A stretch of 64,000 nt of DNA, taken from Microcella humidisoli. GTDB taxonomy: Bacteria > Actinomycetota > Actinomycetes > Actinomycetales > Microbacteriaceae. Positions 29,849 through 40,325 of the stretch are shown here, piece by piece. Under the pieces are notes generated by a model. It was not told where the DNA came from. It searched no databases and worked only from the letters and a program-made list of their open reading frames with translations. The translations under genes and the position numbers were made by a program. The stretch is taken from positions 1,674,001 to 1,738,000 of the forward strand of contig NZ_CP101497.1 in NCBI RefSeq assembly GCF_024362325.1, in the 5' to 3' direction. Position 1 is the first letter of the stretch. The number at the start of each line of letters is the position of its first letter.

Positions 29849-31318
29849 GTGCTCGTCGCGATCGCCGTGCCGGGCATGGACGCGGATGCGGTGGAGCTCG
29901 CCGTGCTGCGTGCCGGGCACCGGGTCATCTGGCGTGCGCTGGATCAGGACGAAGTACTCGCGCAGCTCGCCCAGCGCGCACCCGACGCGATCTTGCTCGC
30001 CGACCATCCCGCGGTCGCCTCGGCCACGGTCGTCGGATCGTGCGACCTGCTCGGGGTGCGCAGCTGCCTCGTCGTCGGCGACGAGTCCCCGCTGTCGGTC
30101 GGCGCCCAGCGCCTCGGGCTGCACGACGTGCTGCACATGCGCGCAGACGGGTCGGTCGACGTGAGTCTGCTCGGCGAGCCGCCGCTCGGGCCGATGCCCG
30201 CGGGGCCGGAGCCGGCCTCGTCGACGTCGAACGCGTCGATGGCCCCGGATGCGTCGATGGCCCCGGACGCTGCGCCGGCGGGTGCCCGGACACCCAGTGC
30301 CCGGCCACCCAGCGCCCCGGCCCTCGATCCGCTCAGGTCGTTCGCAACTGCGATGCCGGCCGCGGCGACGTCGACCGATGCGTCACCACTGCCCGCTGCG
30401 TCACCACTGCCCGCTGCGTCACCTCTGACCGCTGCGTCGAGTCCGCGCGGTCCGCGCATCATCACGGTCTGGGGCCCCGCGGGCGCGCCGGGCCGCACGA
30501 CGATCGCGATCGGACTCGCCGCCGAGCTCGCCGCGCGGGGTGAGGCCGTGTGCCTCATCGACGCCGACACCTATGGCGGCACGATCGCTCCCGCCCTCGG
30601 CCTGCTCGACGAGTCGCCCGGCTTCGCAGCGGCGTGCCGGCTCGCCGGGGCAGATGCCCTCACGGCGAGCGAGCTCGACCGCGTCGCGCAGTCGGCGACG
30701 GCGGCGGGCGGCATGCCCTTCTCGGTGCTCACCGGGATCGGGCGCCCGCACCGGTGGCCCGAGCTCTCGGCATCGCGCGTGACCACCGTGCTGGAGCACT
30801 GCCGGCGCTGGCGGTCGGTCGTGGTCGTCGACGCGGGTTTCAACCTCGAGAGCGATGAAGAGCTCAGCAGCGACCTCCTCGCGCCCCGACGCAACGCCGC
30901 GACGATCGCCGCGCTGCGCGCGGCCGACGAGGTCGTCGCGGTCGGTGCGGCCGACCCGCTCGGACTCGCGCGGTTGCTGCGCACGCACGCCGACCTGCTC
31001 GAGACGATCGAGACCGCGCACGTGCGCATCGCGGTCAACCGCGTGCGGGCATCCGTGCTCGGCATCGACCCGCACGGGCAGGTGCGGCAGACGCTCGAGC
31101 GGTTCGCCGGCATCCGCGACGCCGTACTGATCGATGACGATCGGGATGCGGCCGACGCCGCCGTGCTCACGGCCCGCCCGGCACCGGCAGCCGCGCCCCG
31201 GTCGGCGCTGGCCCGCGGCATCGCCGAACTCGCCGACGCGCTCGGGTACGCGCGCGGGCCGGCGACGGGCGCCGGCCCGCGCTGGGCTCGGCGACTCGTG
31301 GCCGGCCGCGCGGGCTGA
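29849..31318 (+). CDS. CpaE-like MinD/ParA-family ATPase with altered P-loop
   Basis: 489 aa, GTG start one base after the upstream stop. Residues 1-100 form a small alpha/beta domain (VLVAIAVPGMDADAVELAVL), comparable to the receiver-like domain of CpaE. About 110-200 is an Ala/Pro/Ser-rich linker with internal repeats. The MinD-like ATPase domain begins near 203. Its P-loop reads GPAGAPGRTT (209-218): Arg216 replaces the invariant lysine, and the MinD signature lysine is also absent. Asp residues in CLIDADTYGG and VVVDAGF are kept. ATP hydrolysis may be weak or lost. Probably helps localise or assemble an envelope structure with the SAF protein. Confidence 0.78.
   Translation: MLVAIAVPGMDADAVELAVLRAGHRVIWRALDQDEVLAQLAQRAPDAILLADHPAVASATVVGSCDLLGVRSCLVVGDESPLSVGAQRLGLHDVLHMRADGSVDVSLLGEPPLGPMPAGPEPASSTSNASMAPDASMAPDAAPAGARTPSARPPSAPALDPLRSFATAMPAAATSTDASPLPAASPLPAASPLTAASSPRGPRIITVWGPAGAPGRTTIAIGLAAELAARGEAVCLIDADTYGGTIAPALGLLDESPGFAAACRLAGADALTASELDRVAQSATAAGGMPFSVLTGIGRPHRWPELSASRVTTVLEHCRRWRSVVVVDAGFNLESDEELSSDLLAPRRNAATIAALRAADEVVAVGAADPLGLARLLRTHADLLETIETAHVRIAVNRVRASVLGIDPHGQVRQTLERFAGIRDAVLIDDDRDAADAAVLTARPAPAAAPRSALARGIAELADALGYARGPATGAGPRWARRLVAGRAG
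30380..30433 (+). repeat. 18-bp tandem repeat in the linker of the CpaE-like gene
   Basis: Three copies (30380-30397, 30398-30415, 30416-30433) of GCGTCACCACTGCCCGCT, the third with two changes, encode an ASPLPA-type hexapeptide repeat. A similar GCGTCGATGGCCCCGGA duplication lies near 30233-30268. In-frame length variation is expected here. Confidence 0.85.
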
Positions 31319-31378
31319 CACCGCACCGGCTGAGACCGCGCGGGCTGCACGGCACCGCGCAGCGACTAGCCTGGAGCC

Positions 31379-32881
31379 GTGTCGACGCTCTCAGATCTGG
31401 TGCACGAGCACGGCGATGCCGACGAGGTCGACATCGAGTGGCTGCACCTGCTGCTCGCCGAAGGGCAGCTGATCGCCGACCTCGCCTTCGCCGACATCGT
31501 GCTGTGGGTTCCCACGCGCACGGGCAGCTTCATCGCCGTCGGCCACGCGCGCCCCAGCAGCTCGGCCACCCTGTTCTACCGCGACTTCGTGGGGCAGGAG
31601 GTCAAGCCCGAGTGGCGGCGTCAGGTGACGCAGGCCGCCGAGACGGCACAGATCGTCGACTCGTCGGCGCCCGACTGGTACGAGGAGACGCCGACGCGCG
31701 TGCGGGCTGTTCCCGTCATGCGGCGACCGGGGCGCGGCGGCAAGGGCGTGAGCGAGCATCCCATCGCCATCATCACGCGGCACACCAACCTCAGCGAGGC
31801 GCGCATGCCGAGCCGGCAAGAGCTCACCTTCAACGAGTGCGCCAACGACCTGTTCGCCATGATCGCCGCCGGCGACTTCCCCGACCTCGCCGCGCCGAGC
31901 GGTCCGCGCCGCGGCGCCCCGCGCGCGAGCGACGGCCTCATCCGGCTCGACCTCGACGGCATCGTCACCTTTGCGAGCCCCAACGGCCTGAGCGCTTTCA
32001 ACCGCATGGGCTTCGCAGGCGAGCTCGAAGGGCAATCGCTCGCCACGGTCACCACGAGCCTGCTCACCGGGCGCCCGCAGCAGGTCGACGAATCGCTGCC
32101 GCTCGTCGTCACCGGCCGCGCGCCGTGGCGCACCGACATCGAGTCGCGCGGGGTCACCGTGACGCTGCGCACGATCCCGCTGCTGCGCGACGGCCGGCGC
32201 ATCGGCGCCATCATCCTCGTGCGCGACGTCACCGAGGTGCGGCACCAGGAGCGCGAGCTCATCACGAAAGACGCGACGATCCGCGAGATTCACCACCGGG
32301 TGAAGAACAACCTGCAGACGGTCGCGTCGCTGCTGCGCATCCAGGCTCGTCGATCGCACGCCGACGCGACACGGGATGCTCTGACGCAAGCCATGCGCCG
32401 CGTGGCCGCGATCGCCGTCGTGCACGACACCCTCAGCGAAGGCCTCAACCAGAACGTCGACTTCGACGTGGTGTTCTCGCGCGTGCTCATGCTCATCGCC
32501 GAAGTGGCGTCGAGCCACAACACGGTCGTGCGGCCGACGTCGACCGGCAGCTTCGGCATCCTGCCGAGCGAGTACGCCACGCCGCTCGCGCTCGCACTCA
32601 CCGAGCTCGTCACCAACGCGGTCGAGCACGGCCTGGAGGGCCGGCCCGACGGCGAGGTCGAGATCATCGCCTCGCGCACGGAGACCGCGCTCTCGGTGAA
32701 GGTGCGCGACAACGGCGGCGGCATGCCCGAAGGCAAAGTGGGCTCGGGTCTCGGCACTCAGATCGTGCGCACCCTCATTCAGGGCGAGCTCGGCGGCACG
32801 ATCGACTGGCACACGCTCGAGGGCGAGGGCACCGAAGTGACGATCGACGTGCCGCTGCACTACCTCAAGCGCCGCGCATGA
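31379..32881 (+). CDS. pdtaS: PdtaS-type sensor histidine kinase
   Basis: 500 aa, cytosolic, no membrane helix. The N-terminal sensor region (about residues 1-145) is the GAF-like domain of actinobacterial histidine kinases; a PAS domain follows (about 165-285, RLDLDGIVTFASPNG). The dimerisation box EIHHRVKNNLQTVASLLR carries the phospho-acceptor at His305/His306 (HisKA_2 type), and the ATPase domain has TELVTNAVEHG, VRDNGGGMPEG and GSGLGTQIVRTL. Length and neighbour (whiB1) match M. tuberculosis PdtaS (Rv3220c), which phosphorylates the RNA-binding antiterminator PdtaR, encoded elsewhere. A TAGCCT -10-like box at 31367-31372, 6 nt before the GTG, suggests a leaderless message. Confidence 0.92.
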   Translation: MSTLSDLVHEHGDADEVDIEWLHLLLAEGQLIADLAFADIVLWVPTRTGSFIAVGHARPSSSATLFYRDFVGQEVKPEWRRQVTQAAETAQIVDSSAPDWYEETPTRVRAVPVMRRPGRGGKGVSEHPIAIITRHTNLSEARMPSRQELTFNECANDLFAMIAAGDFPDLAAPSGPRRGAPRASDGLIRLDLDGIVTFASPNGLSAFNRMGFAGELEGQSLATVTTSLLTGRPQQVDESLPLVVTGRAPWRTDIESRGVTVTLRTIPLLRDGRRIGAIILVRDVTEVRHQERELITKDATIREIHHRVKNNLQTVASLLRIQARRSHADATRDALTQAMRRVAAIAVVHDTLSEGLNQNVDFDVVFSRVLMLIAEVASSHNTVVRPTSTGSFGILPSEYATPLALALTELVTNAVEHGLEGRPDGEVEIIASRTETALSVKVRDNGGGMPEGKVGSGLGTQIVRTLIQGELGGTIDWHTLEGEGTEVTIDVPLHYLKRRA

Positions 32882-32883
32882 CG

Positions 32884-32925
32884 ACGCCCCGGCGTCGCAT
32901 CACAGCGGATGCAGCGCCGGGGCGT
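32884..32925. terminator. Bidirectional terminator between pdtaS and whiB1
   Basis: Perfect 11-bp arms ACGCCCCGGCG (32884-32894) and CGCCGGGGCGT (32915-32925), with an inner 5-bp stem GCATC/GATGC (32897-32901, 32908-32912), in the 60-bp gap between convergent genes. Confidence 0.75.
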
Positions 32926-32941
32926 GCTGTCGAGTGGAGCG

Positions 32942-33190
32942 CTAGGAGGCGCGGCGGGCGCGGGCGGCGCGGCGCTTCAGGGCGCGGCGCTCGTCTTCGC
33001 TGAGGCCGCCCCAGACGCCCGAGTCCTGGTTCGTCTCGAGGGCGTACTGCAGGCAGGTCTCGGTCACCGAGCAGCGGCCGCAGACAGCCTTCGCTTTCTC
33101 GATCTGGTCGACCGCGGGGCCGGTGTTGCCGACCGGGAAGAACAGCTCGGGGTCAGCGGTGAGGCAGGCTGCTTTGTCGCGCCAATCCAT
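32942..33190 (-). CDS. whiB1: WhiB1 iron-sulfur transcription factor
   Basis: 82 aa. The four cysteines that hold the [4Fe-4S] cluster are at 9, 37, 40 and 46, exactly the M. tuberculosis WhiB1 positions. GVWGG at about 58-62 is the turn that contacts sigma factor region 4, and the basic tail RRALKRRAARARRAS binds DNA. In mycobacteria WhiB1 is essential and NO-responsive. The start at MDWRDKAAC has AAGGAG 9 nt upstream; an upstream in-frame extension to 33310 would add 40 residues unlike any WhiB. A consensus promoter (33336-33364) gives it a leader of about 140 nt. Confidence 0.96.
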   Translation of the reverse strand: MDWRDKAACLTADPELFFPVGNTGPAVDQIEKAKAVCGRCSVTETCLQYALETNQDSGVWGGLSEDERRALKRRAARARRAS

Positions 33191-33335
33191 GGGGAAGTGC
33201 TCCTTTGTGTGGGTCAGGTAGCACGCGCCGAAGGTTGACAGACGCGCTACATCGTCGGTGCTCGCACCAACGATTTCGGTGAGAGAGAAGGTTCTGGGAA
33301 CGTCGCCCACCGCTCTGTAGGCGTCACATCAACCT

Positions 33336-33364
33336 CGTATAGGTTCCCATAGGCTGGTTGTCAA
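33336..33364 (-). promoter_or_regulatory. Consensus promoter of whiB1
   Basis: On the minus strand, TTGACA (33364-33359) and TATACG (33341-33336) are separated by exactly 17 bp, close to the ideal housekeeping promoter. Transcription would start near 33329, leaving a leader of roughly 140 nt before the whiB1 ATG at 33190. No gene is visible in the leader (33191-33330). Confidence 0.75.
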
Positions 33365-33383
33365 ATCAATAGGTACGCATGGG

Positions 33384-33785
33384 ATGGTTCGCATGGAAGA
33401 CACCCGACGTTCGCCTCTCGTCACCCTGCTTGTCATCCTGCTCGCGGGCCAGACGGCGCTCATCGTCGGCATCACGGGCTTTCTCGTGATCGAGCTGCTG
33501 CTCGCCGAGGCGCAGTTCCCGCCGACGGCGATCGCGCTCATCGTGCTCGTGCTGCTCGTCGCCGTGTGGCTCGTCGCCATGACCGTGGGCGTGCATCGCG
33601 GCCGCGCCTGGACGCGGGGGAGCGTGCTGACCTACCAGTTCCTGCAGCTCGCGATCGGCGTCGGCAGCGTGCAGGGCTTCATCCCGCGCCCCGACATCGG
33701 CTGGTGGGTGATCGCGACGGCCGTGCTCGGCCTCGTGCTCATCCTCAGCACGCCCGTCACGCGGTACCTCGACGCGCGCGACTAA
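33384..33785 (+). CDS. Small four-helix membrane protein
   Basis: 133 aa, with about four hydrophobic helices (roughly residues 12-36, 46-66, 80-98 and 105-124) and short loops. The pattern (LLAGQTALIVGITGFLVIELL, MTVGVHRGRAWTRGSVLTYQF, GWWVIATAVLGLVLILSTPV) is that of a conserved actinobacterial membrane protein of unknown function. It is divergent from whiB1. An internal ATG at 33393 is an equally possible start; neither has a clear ribosome-binding site. Confidence 0.72.
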   Translation: MVRMEDTRRSPLVTLLVILLAGQTALIVGITGFLVIELLLAEAQFPPTAIALIVLVLLVAVWLVAMTVGVHRGRAWTRGSVLTYQFLQLAIGVGSVQGFIPRPDIGWWVIATAVLGLVLILSTPVTRYLDARD

Positions 33786-33808
33786 GCTGCGCGACGCTCG
33801 CGGGGACG

Positions 33809-34282
33809 CTAGTCGAGGCCGAGCTTCTTGCGCAGGCTCGCGACGTGGCCCGTCGCCTTGACGTTGTAGAGCGCGTGCTCGAGCGTGCCGTCCTCGCCGA
33901 TGACGAAGGTCGAGCGGATGACTCCCATGACCGTCTTGCCGTACATCGACTTCTCGCCGTAGGTGCCGTACGCATTGTGCACCGTGAGCTCGGGGTCGCT
34001 GAGCAGCGGGAAGGGGAGGTGCTCCTCGGCGGCGAACTTCTGCAAGGCATCCGGAGCATCTTTCGACACGCCCAGCACGACGTAGCCGGCCGCCTGCAGC
34101 GAGGCCAGGTTGTCGCGGAAGTCGCACGCCTGGGTCGTGCAGCCGGGGGTGCTCGCGGCGGGGTAGAAGTACAGCACGACCTTCTTGCCGGCGTAGTCGG
34201 CGAGCGAGACGTGCGCGCCGTCCTTGTCGGGGAGGGTGAACGCGGGGGCCGGGGCTCCGGCTTCGAGGCGGGTCGCTGCCAT
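33809..34282 (-). CDS. bcp: Thioredoxin-dependent thiol peroxidase (Bcp/PrxQ)
   Basis: 157 aa, reduces H2O2 and organic peroxides with thioredoxin as electron donor; cytoplasmic. Peroxidatic Cys48 in PAASTPGCTT and resolving Cys53 in the same helix (QACDF) mark the atypical 2-Cys PrxQ type. GVSKDAPDALQKFAAE and SMYGKTVMGVIRSTFVI complete the family pattern. The start at 34282 has AGGAGG just upstream (minus strand), excluding a longer reading to 34426. Monocistronic. Confidence 0.94.
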   Translation of the reverse strand: MAATRLEAGAPAPAFTLPDKDGAHVSLADYAGKKVVLYFYPAASTPGCTTQACDFRDNLASLQAAGYVVLGVSKDAPDALQKFAAEEHLPFPLLSDPELTVHNAYGTYGEKSMYGKTVMGVIRSTFVIGEDGTLEHALYNVKATGHVASLRKKLGLD

Positions 34283-34422
34283 GGGATGCTCCTCCTGGTC
34301 GTGTCGTGTGCTCGACCTGCACAGTGTATGAAGATCCGTCTCGCAACGGCTGAGCGATCGCCGAGTGGAGACCGTGGTCGCGCGGGTGGTAGTGTTTCCT
34401 CTCGGCCCGCTCGTCGGGCTGC

Positions 34423-34495
<73 letters not shown>

Positions 34496-34500
34496 CGAAC

Positions 34501-34532
34501 GGCCCCGTTGCTCTCGCCAGCGCGGGGCCTTT
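34501..34532 (+). terminator. tRNA-Lys terminator
   Basis: GGCCCCG (34501-34507) and CGGGGCC (34523-34529) form a 7-bp stem followed by TTT, starting 6 nt after the tRNA: an intrinsic terminator. The following stretch to 34670 contains no gene. Confidence 0.7.
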
Positions 34533-34670
34533 CGCATCTCCGGGCGACCGGCGATCGATCGGGACCAAAGTCACGAATCCTCGTGAACCAGGTGCGCAAC
34601 GGCGTTCGCGCCCGCAGACTGGGGCGGCGCCGCAGTGGCGCGCCACCCCTCGCGAGCGGAGCCACCACCC

Positions 34671-36284
34671 GTGTTCGAGCAAGATATCGCCCCCGTGTTC
34701 GGATCGCTCGCCCTCTCGGCGATCGCCGCCGCGCTGCCCCTCGTGCTGCTGTTCGTGCTGCTCGGGGTGTTCAAGGTTCGGGCGCCGTTCGCCGCTCTCG
34801 CCGCGCTCGGGCTCTCGATCGTGCTCGCGATCGTCGGGTGGAACATGCCGCCGGTGCAGGCACTCAGCGCCGCCGGCGCGGGAGTGTTCTACGGGCTCTT
34901 CCCGATCCTCTGGATTCTCGTCAACGCTCTCTGGGTCTACCGCCTCACCACGGTGACGCCGTGGTTCGAGGTGTTCGGCCGCACGATCCGATCGGTGAGC
35001 GACGATCTGCGCATCCTGTCGATCCTCATCGCGTTCTGCTTCGGGGCGCTGCTCGAATCGCTCGCGGGCTTCGGGGCCCCGGTCGCGATCTCGGCGGCGA
35101 TGCTGCTCGCGGCGGGCATGGCGCCGCTCAAGGCCGCGCTCGTCTCGCTGCTCGCCAATACGGCGCCCGTCGCGTTCGGGGCGCTCGCCGCACCCGTCAT
35201 CGCGCTCGCGGGCGTGACGGGGTTGCCGCTGCAGGATCTCGCCTCGATGGCGGGCCGCCAGACGCCGTTCATGGCCCTGCTCGTGCCGCTCATCCTCGTC
35301 TTCCTCGTGGATGGCCGCCGCGGCCTGAAGCAGACGTGGCCGGTTGCTCTGGTCGCGGGTTTCGTGTTCGGCCTCGCGCAGTTCATCACGTCGAACTACT
35401 TCGCCGTCGAGCTCACCGACGTCGTCGCCGCGGTCGCGACGATCGCGGCCGTGCTGCTCATGCTGCGGGTGTGGCAGCCGGCCGAGCTCGTGGGCATCTC
35501 GGGCGCCGTGTCGACGGACTCGGTCGCGGTGCAGCGCCCGCCGGCCCGCGAGGTGCTCATGTCGGTGGCGCCGTACCTCATCATCATGGCCGTCTTCTCG
35601 CTCGCGCAGATTCCCGCCCTCAAGCAGGGGCTCGCCGCGCTCAGCCTGACGTTCGCCTGGCCGGGGCTCGATGTCGTCACGGCGGCGGGGGTGCCGGCCG
35701 GAGCGCAGCAGTTCCACCTCGACACGCTCGGGGCCACCGGCACCCTGCTGCTGATCTCGGGGCTCATCACCGCGGCGGTCTACCGCATAGTGCCTCGCAC
35801 GGGCGTCGCCGCCTACGGCGCCACGCTGCACCAGTTGCGCTGGACGATCGTCACCGTCACGGCCGTGCTCGGCCTGTCGTTCGTCATGAACCTCTCGGGC
35901 CAAGCGACCTCGCTCGGCGTCGCGCTCGCCTCCGCGGGCGGATTCTTCGTCGTGCTGTCGCCCATCATCGGGTGGATCGGCGTGGCGCTCACGGGGTCGG
36001 ACACCTCGTCGAACGTGCTCTTCGGCCCCGTGCAGGTGGCGGCCGCCGAGCAGGTGGGCTTGCCGCCCGTGCTCATGGCCGCGGCGAACTCCTCGGCGGG
36101 CGTGCTCGGCAAGATGCTCTCGGTGCAGAACCTGGCCGTGGCCGCGGCCGCGGTCGGCATGGTCGGCTCGGAAGGAACGCTGCTGCGCAAGCTGCTGCCC
36201 TGGAGCATCGGCCTGCTCGCGCTCATCACCGTGCTGATCGTGCTGCAGTCGATCCCCGCCGCGCTCGGCTGGATGGTGCCCTGA
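34671..36284 (+). CDS. L-lactate permease family transporter
   Basis: 537-aa inner-membrane protein with about 12-14 hydrophobic segments. ALLESLAGFGAPVAISAAML (about residues 127-147) is the hallmark of the LctP/LldP family, and GSDTSSNVLFGPVQVAAAEQ near residue 443 is the second conserved loop. These proteins take up L-lactate (also glycolate) with protons. I chose the GTG at 34671: GGAG lies at 34658-34661 with 9-nt spacing. The GTG at 34635 would add 12 residues without a site. No lactate dehydrogenase (lldEFG, lldD) is adjacent. Confidence 0.88.
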   Translation: MFEQDIAPVFGSLALSAIAAALPLVLLFVLLGVFKVRAPFAALAALGLSIVLAIVGWNMPPVQALSAAGAGVFYGLFPILWILVNALWVYRLTTVTPWFEVFGRTIRSVSDDLRILSILIAFCFGALLESLAGFGAPVAISAAMLLAAGMAPLKAALVSLLANTAPVAFGALAAPVIALAGVTGLPLQDLASMAGRQTPFMALLVPLILVFLVDGRRGLKQTWPVALVAGFVFGLAQFITSNYFAVELTDVVAAVATIAAVLLMLRVWQPAELVGISGAVSTDSVAVQRPPAREVLMSVAPYLIIMAVFSLAQIPALKQGLAALSLTFAWPGLDVVTAAGVPAGAQQFHLDTLGATGTLLLISGLITAAVYRIVPRTGVAAYGATLHQLRWTIVTVTAVLGLSFVMNLSGQATSLGVALASAGGFFVVLSPIIGWIGVALTGSDTSSNVLFGPVQVAAAEQVGLPPVLMAAANSSAGVLGKMLSVQNLAVAAAAVGMVGSEGTLLRKLLPWSIGLLALITVLIVLQSIPAALGWMVP

Positions 36285-36312
36285 CCCCGCCGCGGGGCGG
36301 CAGGATGGTGCC

Positions 36313-36920
36313 GTGAGCATCGACACCTGGCTGATCTTTCTGGTCGCGGCCATCGGCCTCTCGTTCACCCCCGGGCCGAACGGGCTGCTGGCGCTGACCC
36401 ACGGGGCGATCTACGGCGTGCGCCGCACGGTCTTCACGGTGCTCGGCGGGGCGCTCGGCTTCTTGATCGTGATCGCCGTGTCGATGTTCGGCATCGGCGC
36501 CCTGCTGCTCGTCGCGCCCGATGTGCTCACGGTGCTCAAGTGGGTGGGCGGCGCCTACCTGGTGTTCCTCGGCGTGCAGGTGTGGCGGGCTCCCGCCATT
36601 GCCGTGGCGGCGAGCGGCGACCGCCCGACCGCCTCCGGCTGGTCGCTGTTCCAGCAGGGACTCCTCGCCGCCGTGACGAATCCCAAGGGCATCCTGTTCT
36701 TCGTCGCCTTCCTGCCGCAGTTCATCGACCCGCAGCGCGATCTGGGCGTGCAATTCATCATCATGGCGAGCACGTTCATCGTCATCGAGATCGTGTTCGA
36801 GCTCGTCGTGGCGGCGCTGTCGCAGTCGCTGCAGCCGTTGCTCGCCCGCGCCGGCCGCTGGTTCAACCGCGCGACCGGCGGTCTCTTCATCCTGATCGGC
36901 GTGCTGCTGCCCTGGCAGCT

Positions 36921-36924
<4 letters not shown>
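36313..36924 (+). CDS. LysE/RhtB-family exporter
   Basis: 203 aa with six hydrophobic helices. The N-terminal [23 protein letters not shown] carries the TPGPN signature of the LysE/RhtB amino-acid efflux family; [21 protein letters not shown] is the second conserved block. Members export lysine, threonine, homoserine or related metabolites; the substrate is not readable from sequence. It starts with GTG 28 nt after the lactate permease and ends overlapping the convergent ppsA stop by 4 nt. A small GC hairpin (36285-36297) lies in the gap. Confidence 0.88.
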
Positions 36925-39304
<2,380 letters not shown>

Positions 39305-39308
<4 letters not shown>

Positions 39309-40165
39309 GGCAGTGCTCCTTCCGGCGCGCTCGCAGCGCGCCTGCGCAGGGTGGTGGTGATGACGGCCGCCATCTCTTCCACAGAACGGTCGGTCGAGTC
39401 GAGGTGCGGGATGCCGTGGCGCCGGTAGAGGCGCTCGGCCCAGCGCACTTCGCGCGTGCACTGGGCGAGCGATGCGTAGGGGGAACCCGGTCGGCGGGCC
39501 TCGCGCACCTGGCTGAGCCGCTGCGGGTTGGCGGTGAGCCCGAACAGGCGGTCGACGTGCGGCCGCAGCGGCTCGGGGAGCTGCTCGGCGGAACCGCTCC
39601 CGGCCGCCAGGTCGTCGTCGGTCAGCGGGTAGTTGGCGACGACGACACCGTGCTGCAGGGCGAGGTACATCGAGGTGGGGGTCTTGCCGCAGCGCGACGG
39701 AGCGATGAGCACGACCTGCGCCCGGTCGAGCGCGCGCAGGCTCTGGCCGTCATCGTGCTCGATGGCGTACTCGATGGCCCACATGCGCTCGTGGTAGCGG
39801 TCGAGGTCGCCGAGGCTGTGCACGGTGCCGCGGCCGGGCTGCGCGCTCGCGCCGAGCGCGGCCTCGACCTCGCGCAGGTGCCCGCCGAGCAGGTCGACGA
39901 CGATCGCGGGGGCGGCGGCGACGGTCTGGCGCACGGCGAGGTCGCGGATGGTGGTGAACACGAGCGGGGGAGCGCCGGTGGGGGTCGCGGCGATCGTGGC
40001 AACGGCCTCGGCCGCCGCGACGGCGTCGTCGACGAACGGAATCGTGTGCCGCGCGAGCGGCACGCCGGGAAAGCTCACGAGCAGTGCGTTGCCGAGCGTC
40101 TCGGCGGTGATGGCGGTGCCGTCGGAGACGAAGAACACCGCGCGCGGGGCGGATGCTGCGCTCAT
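39305..40165 (-). CDS. ppsR: PEP synthase regulatory kinase/phosphorylase (DUF299)
   Basis: 286 aa. Bifunctional serine/threonine kinase (ADP-dependent) and Pi-dependent phosphorylase that switches PEP synthase off and on. N-terminus [19 protein letters not shown] is the family signature; the P-loop-like [17 protein letters not shown] is at about residues 155-172; [22 protein letters not shown] lies in the C-terminal conserved part. The ATG at 40165 has GGGAGG upstream (minus strand). First gene of a two-gene operon with ppsA. Target is probably PpsA rather than PPDK because of the overlap. Confidence 0.94.
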
Positions 40166-40276
40166 GCGACCCCCTCCCCGAGCGCCCCGGCGCCCGCGCT
40201 GGGGCACCCCCAGGGTAGGCCTCGCAGGGCCGCGCGCCCAGGGGTCTTTGGTCATGCATCGTGCCCCGCACGACGA

Positions 40277-40310
40277 CGCCCCGCGGTCGACCAAGGTCGA
40301 CCGCGGGGCG
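40277..40310 (-). terminator. Strong hairpin after the LAMTG surface-protein gene
   Basis: Perfect 16-bp arms CGCCCCGCGGTCGACC (40277-40292) and GGTCGACCGCGGGGCG (40295-40310) with a 2-nt centre, 16 bp beyond the stop of the gene at 40326-42020. It separates that gene from ppsR. No other feature is visible in 40166-40325. Confidence 0.72.
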
Positions 40311-40325
40311 CGGGGATGAAGCGCG

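Noticed and set aside
30220..30440. Possible CRISPR-like array in the CpaE-like gene
   Set aside because: The 18-bp units are contiguous, in frame and lack spacers: a coding linker repeat.
33191..33310. Longer WhiB1 starting upstream
   Set aside because: Cysteine spacing from the N-terminus matches WhiB1 only with the start at 33190, and AAGGAG precedes that start.
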